DNA from: Achatina immaculata
Taxonomy: Eukaryota; Mollusca; Gastropoda; Stylommatophora; Achatinidae
Assembly (NCBI GenBank): GCA_009760885.1
Contig: CM019712.1
Coordinates: 28,793,695 to 28,857,694 of the forward strand
DNA length: 64,000 nucleotides
Direction: 5' to 3'
Shown here piece after piece: positions 1-10,624 of this stretch. The notes under the pieces are model-generated. The model saw only the letters and a list, made by a program, of their open reading frames with translations. It was not told the DNA's origin and did not search any database. A program made the translations under genes and the position numbers. How positions within the stretch are numbered: the stretch's first letter is position 1; each line of letters opens with the position of its first letter.

Positions 1-232
1 TTTTTCAGTAATAGAACTCTGTACATATCAGTGGTTTCCCGCTCTTTATCAGTAATAGAAGTCTGTATATAGTGTACCACTCTTTGTCAGTAATAGAACT
101 CTGTATATAGTTTGCTACTCTTTGTCAGTAATAGAACTCTGTATATATTTTGTCACTCTTTTTCAGTAATAGAACTCTGTATATATCAGTGGTTTCCCAC
201 TCTTTGTCAGTAATAGAACGCTATATATAACA
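1..232. repeat. Minisatellite, 38-44 bp monomer
   Basis: The motif cagtaatagaactctgtata recurs at positions 6, 50, 88, 126, 164 and 208, so the monomer is 38-44 bp. Some monomers carry an extra tcagtggtttccc segment. The array is cut at its right end by a LINE-B copy, and a related array resumes after it at about 772. Confidence 0.85.
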
Positions 233-771
233 CAAAGTAAGTTAGAATTCGAATCTTGAAAACATATGGCATTCAAAAGTTATAAGCACAAAAACCAAGT
301 TAAGATTATTCAGTTCAAATGTAATATCCACTCTCATTTATGCATGTGAAAGCCGGAAAACAACCGAAGAAATAGACGAGAAATTAGACTCTTTTGAAAA
401 CAAATGTCTAAGGAAAATACTTGATATATATGTAAAGTGGAACGAATTCAAGAACAATGCAGAGATACGACAGATGCGCAAACAACAACTTGTCTCATGG
501 GTGATCAGAAAAAAGAAGATGGACGTATGTCGGTCATGTGATGAGAAGAAACAATCAGAGAATACCCAAACAAGCTGTCAAGCGGAGCACAACAGGCCGA
601 AGAAAAAGAGGTCACCCACATGAAACTCTAAAGAGGACATTGTTAAGAGAGGACAGTTCAGTGGGCGTAGCATCCCTTGATGAGATTGAAAATCTCGCCG
701 AAGACAGGAAATCTTGGCGAGCTACCACGTGGGCCTTATGTGACGTTTAGCGGCACAGGAAGGATGTAAGA
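233..771 (+). mobile_element. LINE-B 3' fragment, sense
   Basis: This is a 5'-truncated non-LTR retrotransposon. It encodes, with frameshifts, the end of a reverse-transcriptase polyprotein: KWNEF, VSWVIRKK, RRNNQRIPKQA, TGRRKRG and a final WALCDV followed by a stop at about 748. The stretch from about 262 onward matches the reverse complement of the antisense copy at 37190-37930. The 3' end runs into gatgtaagatata, the AAGATAT-type tail seen in other copies. It sits inside a minisatellite, between the arrays at 1-232 and 772-1130. The clade is not certain; the GRxRG C-terminus resembles RTE/BovB-like elements. Confidence 0.8.
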
Positions 772-1130
772 TATATCAGTGTTTCCCGCTCTTTTTCACT
801 GATGTAACTCTGTATACATCAATATTTCCCTCTCTCTGTCACTGATAGAACTCTGTAATTATCAGTATTTCCCTCTCTCTGTCACTGATAGAACTCTGTA
901 TATATCAGTAATTTCTGTTCTTTGTCACTGACAAAAGCCTGTAAATATCATTGGTTCCCCATTCTTTGTCACTGACAGAACTCTGAATATATCAATATCT
1001 CCCACACTTTGTCACTACTGACAGAACACTGCATATATCAGTATTTCCCGCACTTTGTCACTACTGACAGAACACTGCATATATCAGTATTTCCCGCACT
1101 TTGTCACCACTGACGGAACTTTGAACAACG
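772..1130. repeat. Minisatellite, continuation of the 1-232 family
   Basis: Repeats of ctttgtcactgatagaactctgtatatatcagtatttccc type, diverged among themselves, with monomers of roughly 45-60 bp. They share cag/cactgatagaactctg and the tatatcagt block with the first array, so the two were probably one array before LINE-B insertion. Confidence 0.75.
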
Positions 1131-1290
1131 GTATTCAGGAAAAGTCTAAACAAAATTATAAGTAGCATACCTATAACCCAACCGATGCTTTAAAATTATA
1201 GAGTAACTTCTTTTTAGTTTCCTTCGGCTAAAATTTCTCACAAAATTACACTTTGACAGAGCTTTGAACTTAATTCTGAAGCGACAGAGA

Positions 1291-1400
1291 TCAGTCAGTC
1301 AGTCAGTCACCTGCATGTCCCTTGCAGAACTTTGCCTCCCTAACAGCTCTCCTGTAGGGCTCTCGGTTGTAAGCAAGATGGCCTGCTGCAGATGCGGACA
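1291..1400 (-). mobile_element. LINE-A 3' end, antisense fragment
   Basis: The stretch from the cagt repeat (1291-1309) through tgcatgtcccttgcagaac and ctcggttgtaagcaagatgg is the reverse complement of the LINE-A C-terminus (AAGHLAHNRE, EAKFRKGHA). Only about 100 bp remains. Confidence 0.75.
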
Positions 1401-1404
1401 GAGA

Positions 1405-2631
1405 TAAGACTGAATCGAAGTCATCATTCTTCATCATGCTCGTCGAGAGGGAAAAGACGCAAGCTAGCGTATAGTCTTGTGATCTGAACCAGTTCAGAGA
1501 TGTTATCGGGGTCTTAGTGTACATAAAAGACGTTGAAAACATAATAACGTGTTAAACACTGATTGCTCTCCATCTCGAGCCCAGTCACTGGCATGAAACA
1601 AGTTCTCCCTGTTCCGTGAGTTTCAGAACACAGAAAAACAGCTTAAAGAACTGCAAGACGAAAACTTCAAGTTTGAGCTAACGGACACCCGTAGATCTGG
1701 TTGTTTTCTCTAGCGCGCGGTTTTCTCATTACCAGTGGGAGCCTCATTGTAAGGTTCATTAATACGGGCTGCCAAACGTGCCAAAACATTTTTTTTATTT
1801 TGTTTTCGTTATTGACAAACTGAGAAAGGTAGAAAAAAGTACCAGAAAATGGGGTACACACTTGTTTGGCAGTTTGTATCATAAATGAGCCGTAAACAAC
1901 AGAAAAAAAAAACAAGAAAAGAAACTGCGAAAGAGTCTTACTTCTTCTTCTTCTTTTTCTTCTTCTTCTTCTTCTTTGACCAGCTTCTGAATTAAGGCTC
2001 ATTGCTGCAGACAAGACATGTCTTCATTCACGTCTGTCCTTGATCTTCTCTTGCCAATTGTAGATTCCAAGAGCGCATTTATCTTCTTCTGGGTTGTCTC
2101 TTCATCGTTGTCCAGGTTCTGCATCTTGGTCTATCACCTTTCATCACTTTTCTATAGGCCAACTTTGTCTGTCCTCCTCCATTTCTCTCGAGGAAGAGTC
2201 TTTGAACAAGAATATTCTTCCTTGAACGAATTTTATTTCTTTCGTTCTTGCTATTTTCACAATGAAAAATGCAGTAGTTTCATTGTGTTACGCTGTACCC
2301 GTTGCTATATTTTCGCCTTTTGGTCCGACGCTTCCATCTTCGGTATGGCTAAAGAGAACCAAATTTGCTTTCCTTTTTTTCCATCCCTTTTAACTGGAAC
2401 GGACTAAAGTCTATTTACAGGAGCCATCACTGAGAGACGGGGTAAGGTCTTGGTCAGCTATACTTTGCCAGCTTCGACATAAGCAGTTAGCCATTGGTTT
2501 GAGTACTGGATCTTCGCTCTAATTTCTTATTTAAAAGAATGATTTTTGTTAATATCTTGCTGACAGTACAACAAACAAGCGAAATCTTTTGAATGTATCT
2601 TGCTAAAGTATTTAACTGCATGTATTGTGTA
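1405..2631. other. No gene recognised
   Basis: The region holds a CTT-rich microsatellite (about 1938-1977) and AT-rich sequence. Two open frames, 1667-2014 on the minus strand and 2018-2407 on the plus strand, have low-complexity composition and no motif I recognise. The reverse complement of 2030-2210 has an Arg-rich flavour that could be an old LINE tail, but I cannot assign it. Confidence 0.5.
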
Positions 2632-2885
2632 GAGGTTTGCTGGCAGAGTGGTTACGCGCTCGGTATTAATCCAGTGGTACCGGGTTCAAGTCTCGGCAGT
2701 GGGGATTTTTTTGTTTCTGGTACCACCCACACCAAAAAGGCCCCGGGGTTGACCCAGCCCCTAAAAATGGGGTACCAGAAAAATCTGGGAAGGTAAAGCG
2801 GCCAGGCGGTGATGCTGACCACATCAGACTTTCGTGTGCCGAATTTACGGGCCTAACACTGTATCCCTAATATGCATTAATGGCG
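2632..2885 (+). mobile_element. SINE-1, tRNA-headed, sense
   Basis: The head ctggcagagtggttacgcgc followed by ggtaccgggttcaagtct looks like the A and B boxes of a tRNA-type RNA polymerase III promoter. It is followed by a body with ggggtaccagaaaaatctgg and gcggccaggcggtgatgctgacc, and ends near atatgcattaatggcg. Related copies lie at 29066-29338 (minus) and 38145-38410 (plus). A SINE is noncoding and is moved by a partner LINE. Confidence 0.8.
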
Positions 2886-3025
2886 TAGAAACAGGAATTT
2901 TATCTGTTATGTAAAGGTATTTGAGTGGCTGTAACATGTATAACTGACTGTACACTTTATGAAGGGATGATTCTGTGAAGTTTTATTTGTGTTATGTTTA
3001 AATGAGGACATTTATACATCTTTGT

Positions 3026-3028
<3 letters not shown>

Positions 3029-3065
<37 letters not shown>

Positions 3066-3207
3066 AACGTATACATTGTGATCATGTTAAGATGGCTCCA
3101 CACAATTATAATTGTATTTAAACACTTTCTATCGAGTCTTGAAAGAAAGAAAGAAAGAAAGAAAGACAGACAGAGAGACAGGCAGACATACAGACAGACA
3201 GACAGAC

Positions 3208-3291
<84 letters not shown>
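3029..3291. repeat. Compound microsatellite (AT)n, (GAAA)n, (ACAG)n, (GATA)n
   Basis: (AT)n occupies about 3029-3062, GAAA repeats about 3140-3165, ACAG repeats about 3163-3208 and uninterrupted GATA repeats about 3206-3290. Open frames here encode only [12 protein letters not shown] or DRQTDRQ repeats and are not genes. Confidence 0.95.
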
Positions 3292-4080
3292 TTACTTCTT
3301 CCTCGCTCTTCTTTCTCCCCCCCCAAACCCCGCATCCCATGCAGCCTCTACCACTACCTCCCCTAAAAAAAAAAACACTTTTAGTAGCACATCACCTGTC
3401 AAGTACCCATGTGTCTTTAAACCTAAAATCCTGTCACGCTGCTGTATATTCTCATCCGCTCTCTCATCAACTCATTTTTCTAGAACCCGGCATGTAAAGA
3501 CTGAAATGAGTTTTCTGCCCGCATCTGTAAAGCTAATTCACTCGTCACTTATTGACAGCTCGTGGCGTAGGTCTACGCGAGCACCCTCAAGCAATAACAC
3601 AAAAATGGCCTGACCTGGCTTAATACGATCTTCCCTTGAAGTTAACAAAAATACTTTTGGCATTCAGCAGCTTTCCTGGCACGAGTTTTAAATATTTATA
3701 AATATCAAACTTCTGAGGTCCTGGCACCAATTAAAAATTTCACTCCCTCTTTGTGTTTGTTATTGTTGTTATTTCCTTCACATTCTGCTATACGATGTTT
3801 CATTTCCCTCGGTTTCCGGCCCGTCATTCCTCGTTTAACTCTGAAAAGTGATCTGTTTTTCTCGTCCGTGTTTGTCTGGAGGGCTCGAAATAGCTGTCTG
3901 CAGCTCGTGGCTAAAATGGCTGCAGAAACGTTAGATGCGTGCTTGAAAATGATCCATGTTCCTTGGTGAAGCTCTGTTTGTTGTTTGCGTCACAGTTTTT
4001 TTGTATGACAGTTTCCGAGCATTTGCGAGTGAGGAAGTGACGAATGGAAATAGCTGATCAGGTGAGTGAGTGGGAGAGAA
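3292..4080. other. No gene recognised
   Basis: This is AT-rich single-copy-looking sequence with a C8 run at about 3317. I see no protein motif, RNA gene or known repeat. The last part grades into the 36-bp array. Confidence 0.5.
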
Positions 4081-4128
4081 GTGACTAATGGAATATTTGG
4101 CCATGTAACGAAGCAAGAGAAGAAGTGA

Positions 4129-4445
4129 CTAGTGGAATTTTTTTTTGTGTCGATGTGGGTACGTTAAGGAAGAAGTGTCGAGTTGAATAGTTGTAGATGT
4201 CAGTAAAGAAGTGACGAGTTGAATAGTTGTAGATGTCAGTAAAGAAGTGACGAGTTGAATAGTTGTAGATGTCAGTAAAGAAGTGACGAGTTGAATAGTT
4301 GTAGATGTTAGTAAAGAAGTGACGAGTTGAATAGTTGTAGATGTCAGCAAAGAAGTGACGAGTTGAATAGTTGCAGATGTCAGTAAAGAAGTGATGAGTT
4401 TATAACTGCCGATGTCAGTAGGAAAATAAATGACAGATTGAGTAA
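4129..4445. repeat. 36-bp minisatellite
   Basis: About six close copies of the 36-bp unit cagtaaagaagtgacgagtt + gaatagttgtagatgt, flanked by degenerate ones. Because 36 is a multiple of three, the reverse strand stays open (TSLLTSTTIQLV repeated); this is a by-product, not a gene. Confidence 0.9.
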
Positions 4446-5040
4446 TTACCAATGTGACTGGGAGTAAATGGAACAAGTGAAATAGTTTCTGGTGTGAACT
4501 GGAGAAGAAATGACAAGTTCAGTAGTTATCGATATAAGTGGGAGAAAGATGACAAGTGGAATTGTTGCTTATGTGAACAGGAGAAAAGGTGACAAGAAGG
4601 GCTGTTGTCGATGTGAACTGGAGAAAAGGTGACAAGAAGGACTGTTGTCGATGTGAACTGGAGAAAAGGTGACAAGAAGAACTGTTGTCGATGTGAACTG
4701 GAGAAAAGGTGACAAGAAGAACTGCTCCGATGTGAACTGGAGAAAAGGTGACAAGAAGAACTGCTCCGATGTGAACTAGAGAAAAGGTGACAAGAAGGAC
4801 TGTTGCCGATATGAACTGGAGAAAAGGTGACAAGAAGAACTGCTCCGATGTGAACTGGAGAAAAGGTGACAAGAAGAACTGCTCCGATGTGAACTGGAGA
4901 AAAGGTGACAAGAAGGACTGTTGCCGTTGTGAACTGGAGAAAAGGTGACAAGAAGAACTGTTGCCGATGTGAACTGGAGAAAAAGTGACAAGAAGGACTG
5001 TTGTCGATGTGAACTGGAGAATAGGTGACAAGTGGAAATA
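4446..5040. repeat. 39/40-bp minisatellite
   Basis: About 13 copies of gaactggagaaaaggtgaca + agaagaactgttgycgatgt. Monomers with a ctccgatgt ending are 39 bp and those with ttgtcgatgt are 40 bp, so the apparent frame shifts along the array. It is alignable to the neighbouring 36-bp unit (shared gtgac..g, gaa.., agttg/ctgttg, gatgt). Confidence 0.9.
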
Positions 5041-5129
5041 GTGGCGATGCGAGTGTGTGAAGGACGAAGAAATGTTACTTTTTGATTTAGTTATTACTCA
5101 CGTTTTTTTTCGCATTATCCGCGCTTCTC

Positions 5130-5768
5130 AACATGAGTGTCTTGGAAGTTAGAGAGGGAATATGAGTGTCTTGGAAGTTAGATAAGGAACATGAGTGTCT
5201 TGGAAGTTAGATAAGGAACATGAGTGTCTTGGAAGTTAGATAAGGAACATGAGTGTCTTGGAAGTTAGATAAGGAACATGAGTGTCTTGGAAGTTAGATA
5301 AGGAACATGAGTGTCTTGGAAGTTGGATAAGGAACATGAGTGTCTTGGAAGTAGGATAAGGAACATGAGTGTTTTGGAAGTTAGATAAGGAACATGAGTG
5401 TCTTGGAAGATAGATAAGGAACATGAGTGTCTTGGAAGTTAGATAAGGAACATGAGTGTCTTGGAAGTTAGATAAGGAACATGAGTGTCTTGGAAGTTGG
5501 ATAAGGAACATGAGTGTCTTGGAAGTAGGATAAGGAACATGAGTGTTTTGGAAGTTAGATAAGGAACATGAGTGTCTTGGAAGTTAGATAAGGAACATGA
5601 GTGTCTTGGAAGTTAGATAAGGAACATGAGTGTCTTGGAAGTAGGATAAGGAACATGAGTGTTTTGGAAGTTAGATAAGGAACATGAGTGTCTTGGAAGT
5701 AAGATAAGGAACATGAGTGTCTTGGAAGTTAGATAAGGAACATGAGTGTCTTGGAAAATAGATAAGAA
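5130..5768. repeat. 29-bp minisatellite
   Basis: About 22 copies of aacatgagtgtcttggaagt + tagataagg. Variants (gtaggataagg, gttttggaag, gttggataagg) recur in the same order in successive blocks, so the array probably grew by duplicating groups of monomers. Confidence 0.95.
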
Positions 5769-6785
5769 ACAGTGACAGTGTATACCACTGTAGATGAAAT
5801 TGTTGAAGATTGTAGGAGAAAAGGGAAAGGTTAGAAGACAGAATTAACGAAAGCGCAAGAAAAACGAAAAGAGAAAGATACATGAAGCAAAGAAATGTAG
5901 CAGATGAACTGGAAATGTAGCACAAGACAAAAGAAGTGTAACTGTAACCAGAGACAGGCATTCCCGCACTCCGGGAATTCCCATACGTGCTCCGTCTCCA
6001 GTTCCAACACCCACTGAAGTGTGCGTCTACTGATGGAGGCAAGTCACACACAGGCTGTGGGTAACGCACGCTAAACCACTTCTTTCGGGGTAAAAAAAAA
6101 CGTCCGCTTCCCCTCTCCTCTCGCAGTTCAATCATTCCACTGATGTGATTGTGGTCATTCAACCCGATGTCTTCTTCCATACGCAGCCTATCCAGGGTGG
6201 CTCTTGCAGACTCCTCTTTGTCCATTCTTATGATGCCCTGAACTTATACCGTGCCAACCAGCTTGTCCCCTCTCTCGTTGCCTCTCCCCCAAGACCTGGG
6301 CAGTAGAACCACGTCGAACTGGATAACCGAGATCCCTCTAGAAGCCGGGCCCACTCCCTGCGGAAGTTATCTCTGGATTCTCCGTAATATGTTGTTTTTT
6401 TTTTTGGGAGTCTGTTACAATGACCCCATGCCAGTCGCCCTGTTCAATCAACCATGAAATCGCTTCTGATGCTGCCTGCACCTACATTCTCATGCTCGAA
6501 GCTGTGGTTGATAAGGCTCCTGATTTATCCTCACCGGTTTGGTGTTCCGGTAGACAACTTACTTTTCATACCTCGTGCCACTGATCAAAAGAAATCATAG
6601 TATAGATTAGATGAGGCAAGACTGCCATAAGATGGAAAATATTGAAAGAAAAAAAAACGAGCAAGACGACGACAAGGACGAAGATAGAGAAGATGGACTG
6701 GATCGAGCTTAACCGATTGCACTGTGAAAACAAGAGGAGGAGCAAAATGCAGGCGACCTATCTTGCGGAGACGCCACATGATGAT
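5769..6785. other. No gene recognised
   Basis: Unique-looking sequence. A minus-strand open frame (5671-6225) begins in the 29-bp array and has no motif I know. No tRNA or rRNA signature is visible. Confidence 0.45.
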
Positions 6786-6789
6786 GATG

Positions 6790-7035
6790 ACTATGATGGA
6801 GAAGGAGAATATAATTTTATAAGGGAACTAATCCAAGGAGATGTAGGGAAAAGGATAATACAATTTTATCCGAAAATTAATCCAAGGAGTTGAAAGGGAA
6901 AAGATAATATAATTTTATCAGAAAACTAATTCAAGGAATTGTAAGGAAAAGGAGAATATAATTTTATCAGAAAACTAATCCAAGGAGTTGTAGGGAAAAG
7001 GAGAATATAATTTTATCAGAAAACTAACCCAGGGA
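6790..7035. repeat. ~50-bp minisatellite
   Basis: About five copies of a unit containing gaaaaggagaatataatttt, atcagaaaactaatccaagg and agttgtaggg. Confidence 0.85.
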
Positions 7036-7039
7036 GATG

Positions 7040-7735
7040 TAGGGTTGTTTGGCTCTCCATCGTATGTATGCAAAATTTAGAAATATTTCTCTGTATGAGG
7101 GCTGTAGAAACTCTTCCCTGTATGCAGGTTGTAGAAATTGTCACCTGCAGAAAGGTTAGGTTTATAGAAATTCGTATCCGCATGCATGTTGTAGAAACTG
7201 TTCCCTGCATGCAGTTTCTAAAATCTGTTTCCTGCATGCAGATTCTAGAAACTGCTTCCAGGTTCTAGAAACTGTTCCCTATATGAAGGTTGTAAAAAAT
7301 ATTTCCTGCATGCAGGTTCTAGAAACTATTTCCTGCAAGTATGCTGTAGAATTCTTTTCTGCATGCAGGTTGTATAAATTCTTCTCTGCATGCAGGTTGT
7401 AGAAATTCTTCTCTGTATGAAGGTTGTAGAAACTGTTCCCTGCATGCAGGTTATAGAAACTGTTCCCTTCATGCAAGTTGTAGAAATTCTTCTCTGCAGC
7501 ATGCTGTAGAAATTCCTCTCAACATGCAGGTTATAGAAACTGTTCCCTTCATGCAGGGTGTAGAAATTCTTCTCTGCAGCATGCTGTAGAAATTCCTCTC
7601 AACATGCAGGTTGTAGAAACTGTTCCTTTCATGCAAGTTGTAAAAATTCTTCTCTGCATGCAGGTTGTAGAAATTCTTCTCTGCATGCAGGTTGTAAAAA
7701 CTGTTCCCTGCACGTATGCTGCTGAAATATTTCCT
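7040..7735. repeat. ~27-bp minisatellite with palindromic TGCATGCA
   Basis: About 25 copies of ctgcatgcaggttgtagaaa + ttcttct, with gaaactgttccc variants. Each good monomer carries the self-complementary core tgcatgca. Open frames on both strands are repeat artefacts. Confidence 0.9.
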
Positions 7736-7739
7736 TTAA

Positions 7740-8575
7740 AAAATTAGAAGATTTGTAAATCGGAATAATAAAAAAAACCAGTGCAATGTGTAAATCAATT
7801 TTATTTATAAAATACATTCACATGGCAAATAGTTGTATGTTCAAACATTTCAAATATACAAAATAGCATGAAACATGTATACAACAAAAAAAGGAACAAC
7901 CAAAATAAATAATAACATTCAGCAGACATATGTTATTATTTTTGCGTAATATAATACAACTTATTATATGTGAGACAATCAGCGTTCTTGAAATATATGA
8001 AAGTGACATATGCAGTAAACATTTCCTGTTATGAGGAATTTGATAATAAACTCGCTTGCAAAAAAAATCAAAGATTATGGAAATACTGGAGCACATATAT
8101 TCAGGCTCTCATGAGATAGACGTCATGTTGGTAGGAATAGATTCATGAGCGCTCTAATCTTCTCATTAGTTCAGTAGCAAAAATGTATTCCCGACTCTTT
8201 GTGCTCAGAAATTGTAACTTAAAACAAAGAAATATGTCTGTAAGGACGGGCATACCACAATACAAAATATACACAGATATCAGTGTATTAAAGAAAACAA
8301 AAATATCAATCAGAATATAAGTAAAGTAGATCAGCTGTACCACATTGGCAAGGGTACTCGGATCTGCCTGGGTATATGGCAGTGCAGTATTGAACCTAAA
8401 ACAATTTGATGACAAATGCAGAGGCAAACATCCTAGCAACAGATTATCTAATAAAGCATCGATATATATATTATCTATAGATCAACTGAGTCTAGATCCA
8501 CTGGTCGGTTTGGTGACACTTAATCATCGACACCTTCTAGGATTCTTAAAACACGCGCTAACCAAAACTCTTATG
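7740..8575. other. No gene recognised
   Basis: AT-rich sequence with short open frames on both strands and no recognisable domain. It runs straight into the 31-bp array at about 8576. Confidence 0.45.
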
Positions 8576-9650
8576 GAAATTAACCCTAGCCTGTAACCAT
8601 ACCCCCAAACTTAACCCTAGCCTCTAACCATACCCCCAAACTTAACCCTAGCCTGTAACCATACCCCCAAACTTAACCCTAGCCTCTAACCATACCCCCA
8701 AACTTAACCCTAGCCTGTAACCATACCCCCAAACTTAACCCTAGCCTCTAACCATACCCCCAAACTTAACCCTAGCCTGTAACCATACCCCCAAACTTAA
8801 CCCTAGCCTGTAACCATACCCCCAAACTTAACCCTAGCCTCTAACCATACCCCCAAACTTAACCCTAGCCTCTAACCATACCCCCAAACTTAACCCTAGC
8901 CTCTAACCATACCCCCAAACTTAACCCTAGCCTCTAACCATACCCCCAAACTTAACCCCAGCCTCTAACCATACCCCCAAACTTAACCCTAGCCTCTAAC
9001 CATACCCCCAAACTTAACCCTAGCCTCTAACCATACCCCCAAACTTAACCCCAGCCTCTAACCATACCCCCAAACTTAACCCTAGCCTCTAACCATACCC
9101 CCAAACTTAACCCTAGCCTCTAACCATACCCCCAAACTTAACCCTAGCCTCTAACCATACCCCCAAACTTAACCCTAGCCTCTAACCATACCCCCAAACT
9201 TAACCCTAGCCTCTAACCATACCCCCAAACTTAACCCTAGCCTCTAACCATACCCCCAAACTTAACCCCAGCCTCTAACCATACCCCCAAACTTAACCCT
9301 AGCCTCTAACCATACCCCCAAACTTAACCCTAGCCTCTAACCATACCCCCAAACTTAACCCCAGCCTCTAACCATACCCCCAAACTTAACCCTAGCCTCT
9401 AACCATACCCCCAAACTTAACCCTAGCCTCTAACCATACCCCCAAACTTAACCCTAGCCTCTAACCATACCCCCAAACTTAACCCTAGCCTCTAACCATA
9501 CCCCCAAACTTAACCCTAGCCTCTAACCATACCCCCAAACTTAACCTAGCCTCTAACCATACCCCCAAACTTAACCCTAACCTCTAACCATACCCCCAAA
9601 CTTAACCCTAGCCTCTAACCATACCCCCAAACTTAACCCTAGCCCGAAAC
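8576..9650. repeat. 31-bp telomere-like satellite with 310-bp higher-order period
   Basis: About 34 copies of the unit ttaaccctagcctctaacca + tacccccaaac. The plus strand is very G-poor; the minus strand has G5, G2 and G3 runs in each unit. Variant monomers with ccccag instead of ccctag end at 8960, 9053, 9270 and 9363. The spacing is 93, 217, 93, so the same pair recurs after exactly 310 bp (10 monomers). The ttaaccctag core resembles the metazoan telomere repeat but is not a run of it. Confidence 0.95.
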
Positions 9651-9769
9651 CTTGCCCCGGGATGATTAAGTGCCGCATGATTAAATATCAGCACAAACAG
9701 CAGTTCACTTTCCATGTCAAAATTACTTAAAATATAGCACTCGAATAATTAGTGATTAAGTATATAACT

Positions 9770-10030
9770 GTACACGAAGTCACAGCTTCTTACAAGCCAT
9801 GGCTTCTTAAAAGTCACAGCTAAGTATTCCATTCGTTTTATTTTATTCTAATTTTTTTCCCATTCTTTTTTTTTTACATAGCATTCATGTGAATTTATAC
9901 TTTATCTCCTCTCTCTATTTCTTCGTCCTGTATGTTTTTTGTATGACTAAGGCTCACGCCGAAACGTCACAATTTTGTAATAGTTAAGTATAAAGTTGCT
10001 CCTACTTCCCCCCCCCCCCTTTTTCCCTTA
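9770..10030 (+). mobile_element. Putative Penelope-like terminal repeat
   Basis: The segment aaggctcacgccgaaacgtc (about 9950-9968) and its AT-rich left flank recur at 32840-33470 and, degenerate, at 28230-28400. ggctcacgcc can form a GGC-TCAC-GCC hairpin followed by GAAAC and GTC, the layout of stem II and the core of hammerhead ribozymes known from Penelope-like pseudo-LTRs. The CTGATGA box is altered here (tgactaa), so the ribozyme is probably degenerate. Family assignment is inference. Confidence 0.4.
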
Positions 10031-10319
10031 GTTTATACATTAAAATCTGACAATGCGCGGCAAAACACATATCACGTGACCAAAGGCTAACAAACTATCA
10101 CGTGACAACGACAGTCGTCCTCATTACATCACCTCTCTCAGGAAAACAGTTTTGGTCTTCCATATCCGCACTTGGGCCACACGAGTGGGTCTCGTCTCTG
10201 GATAAAGTCTTTGCCAGGTCAAAAGGGTAAAGACATTGTTCTGTGTGAAGGAACAGTCCACTGTTAATTTCTTAGCTAATACATTTTAACCAGAGCTTTT
10301 CCCCCGTTGTAGAAAATAT

Positions 10320-10612
10320 TATCTTATCTTATATCTTATATCCTTCCCGTGCCGTTAAACGTCACATGGGGCTCGCAAAGTAGTTCGCCAATTTTTCCTG
10401 TCTTCGGCAAGTCTTTCAACCTCATCAAAGGATTCTATGCCTGTTAATTTGGCCTATCTTAGTAATGTCCTCTTCAGAGTTTCACGCGGTCTGCCACTTT
10501 TTCTTCGGCCTGTTGTGTTCCACTTGATAGCTTGTTTTGGGATTCTCTGATCATTTCTTCTCATCAAGTGACCAACATATGCCATCTCCTTTTCCTGATC
10601 ACCCATGAGAAA
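10320..10612 (-). mobile_element. LINE-B 3' end, antisense
   Basis: Starts with the complementary tail tatcttatcttatatcttat and reads, on the minus strand, the LINE-B C-terminus (GHLMRRNDQRIPKQAI, TTGRRKSGRP and the ALCDV-like end). About 290 bp; the upstream part is missing. Confidence 0.8.
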
Positions 10613-10624
10613 ATATTAACCCGA

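Noticed and set aside
2636..2705. A tRNA gene
   Set aside because: A and B box-like sequences are present but the stems are not consistent with a cloverleaf and a SINE body follows; the same holds for 24230-24298, 29283-29338, 38145-38200 and 48530-48600.
4519..5511. Minus-strand repeat proteins (SPFLQFTS; DTHVPYLTSKTLMFLI)
   Set aside because: Array artefacts; overlapping frames are equally open and no signal or start context is present.
8576..9650. A true telomere or chromosome end
   Set aside because: The repeat is 31 bp and non-canonical, and unique sequence and genes lie on both sides.
8576..9650. CRISPR array
   Set aside because: Direct repeats without distinct spacers; the sequence is eukaryotic. 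The same applies to all other arrays here.
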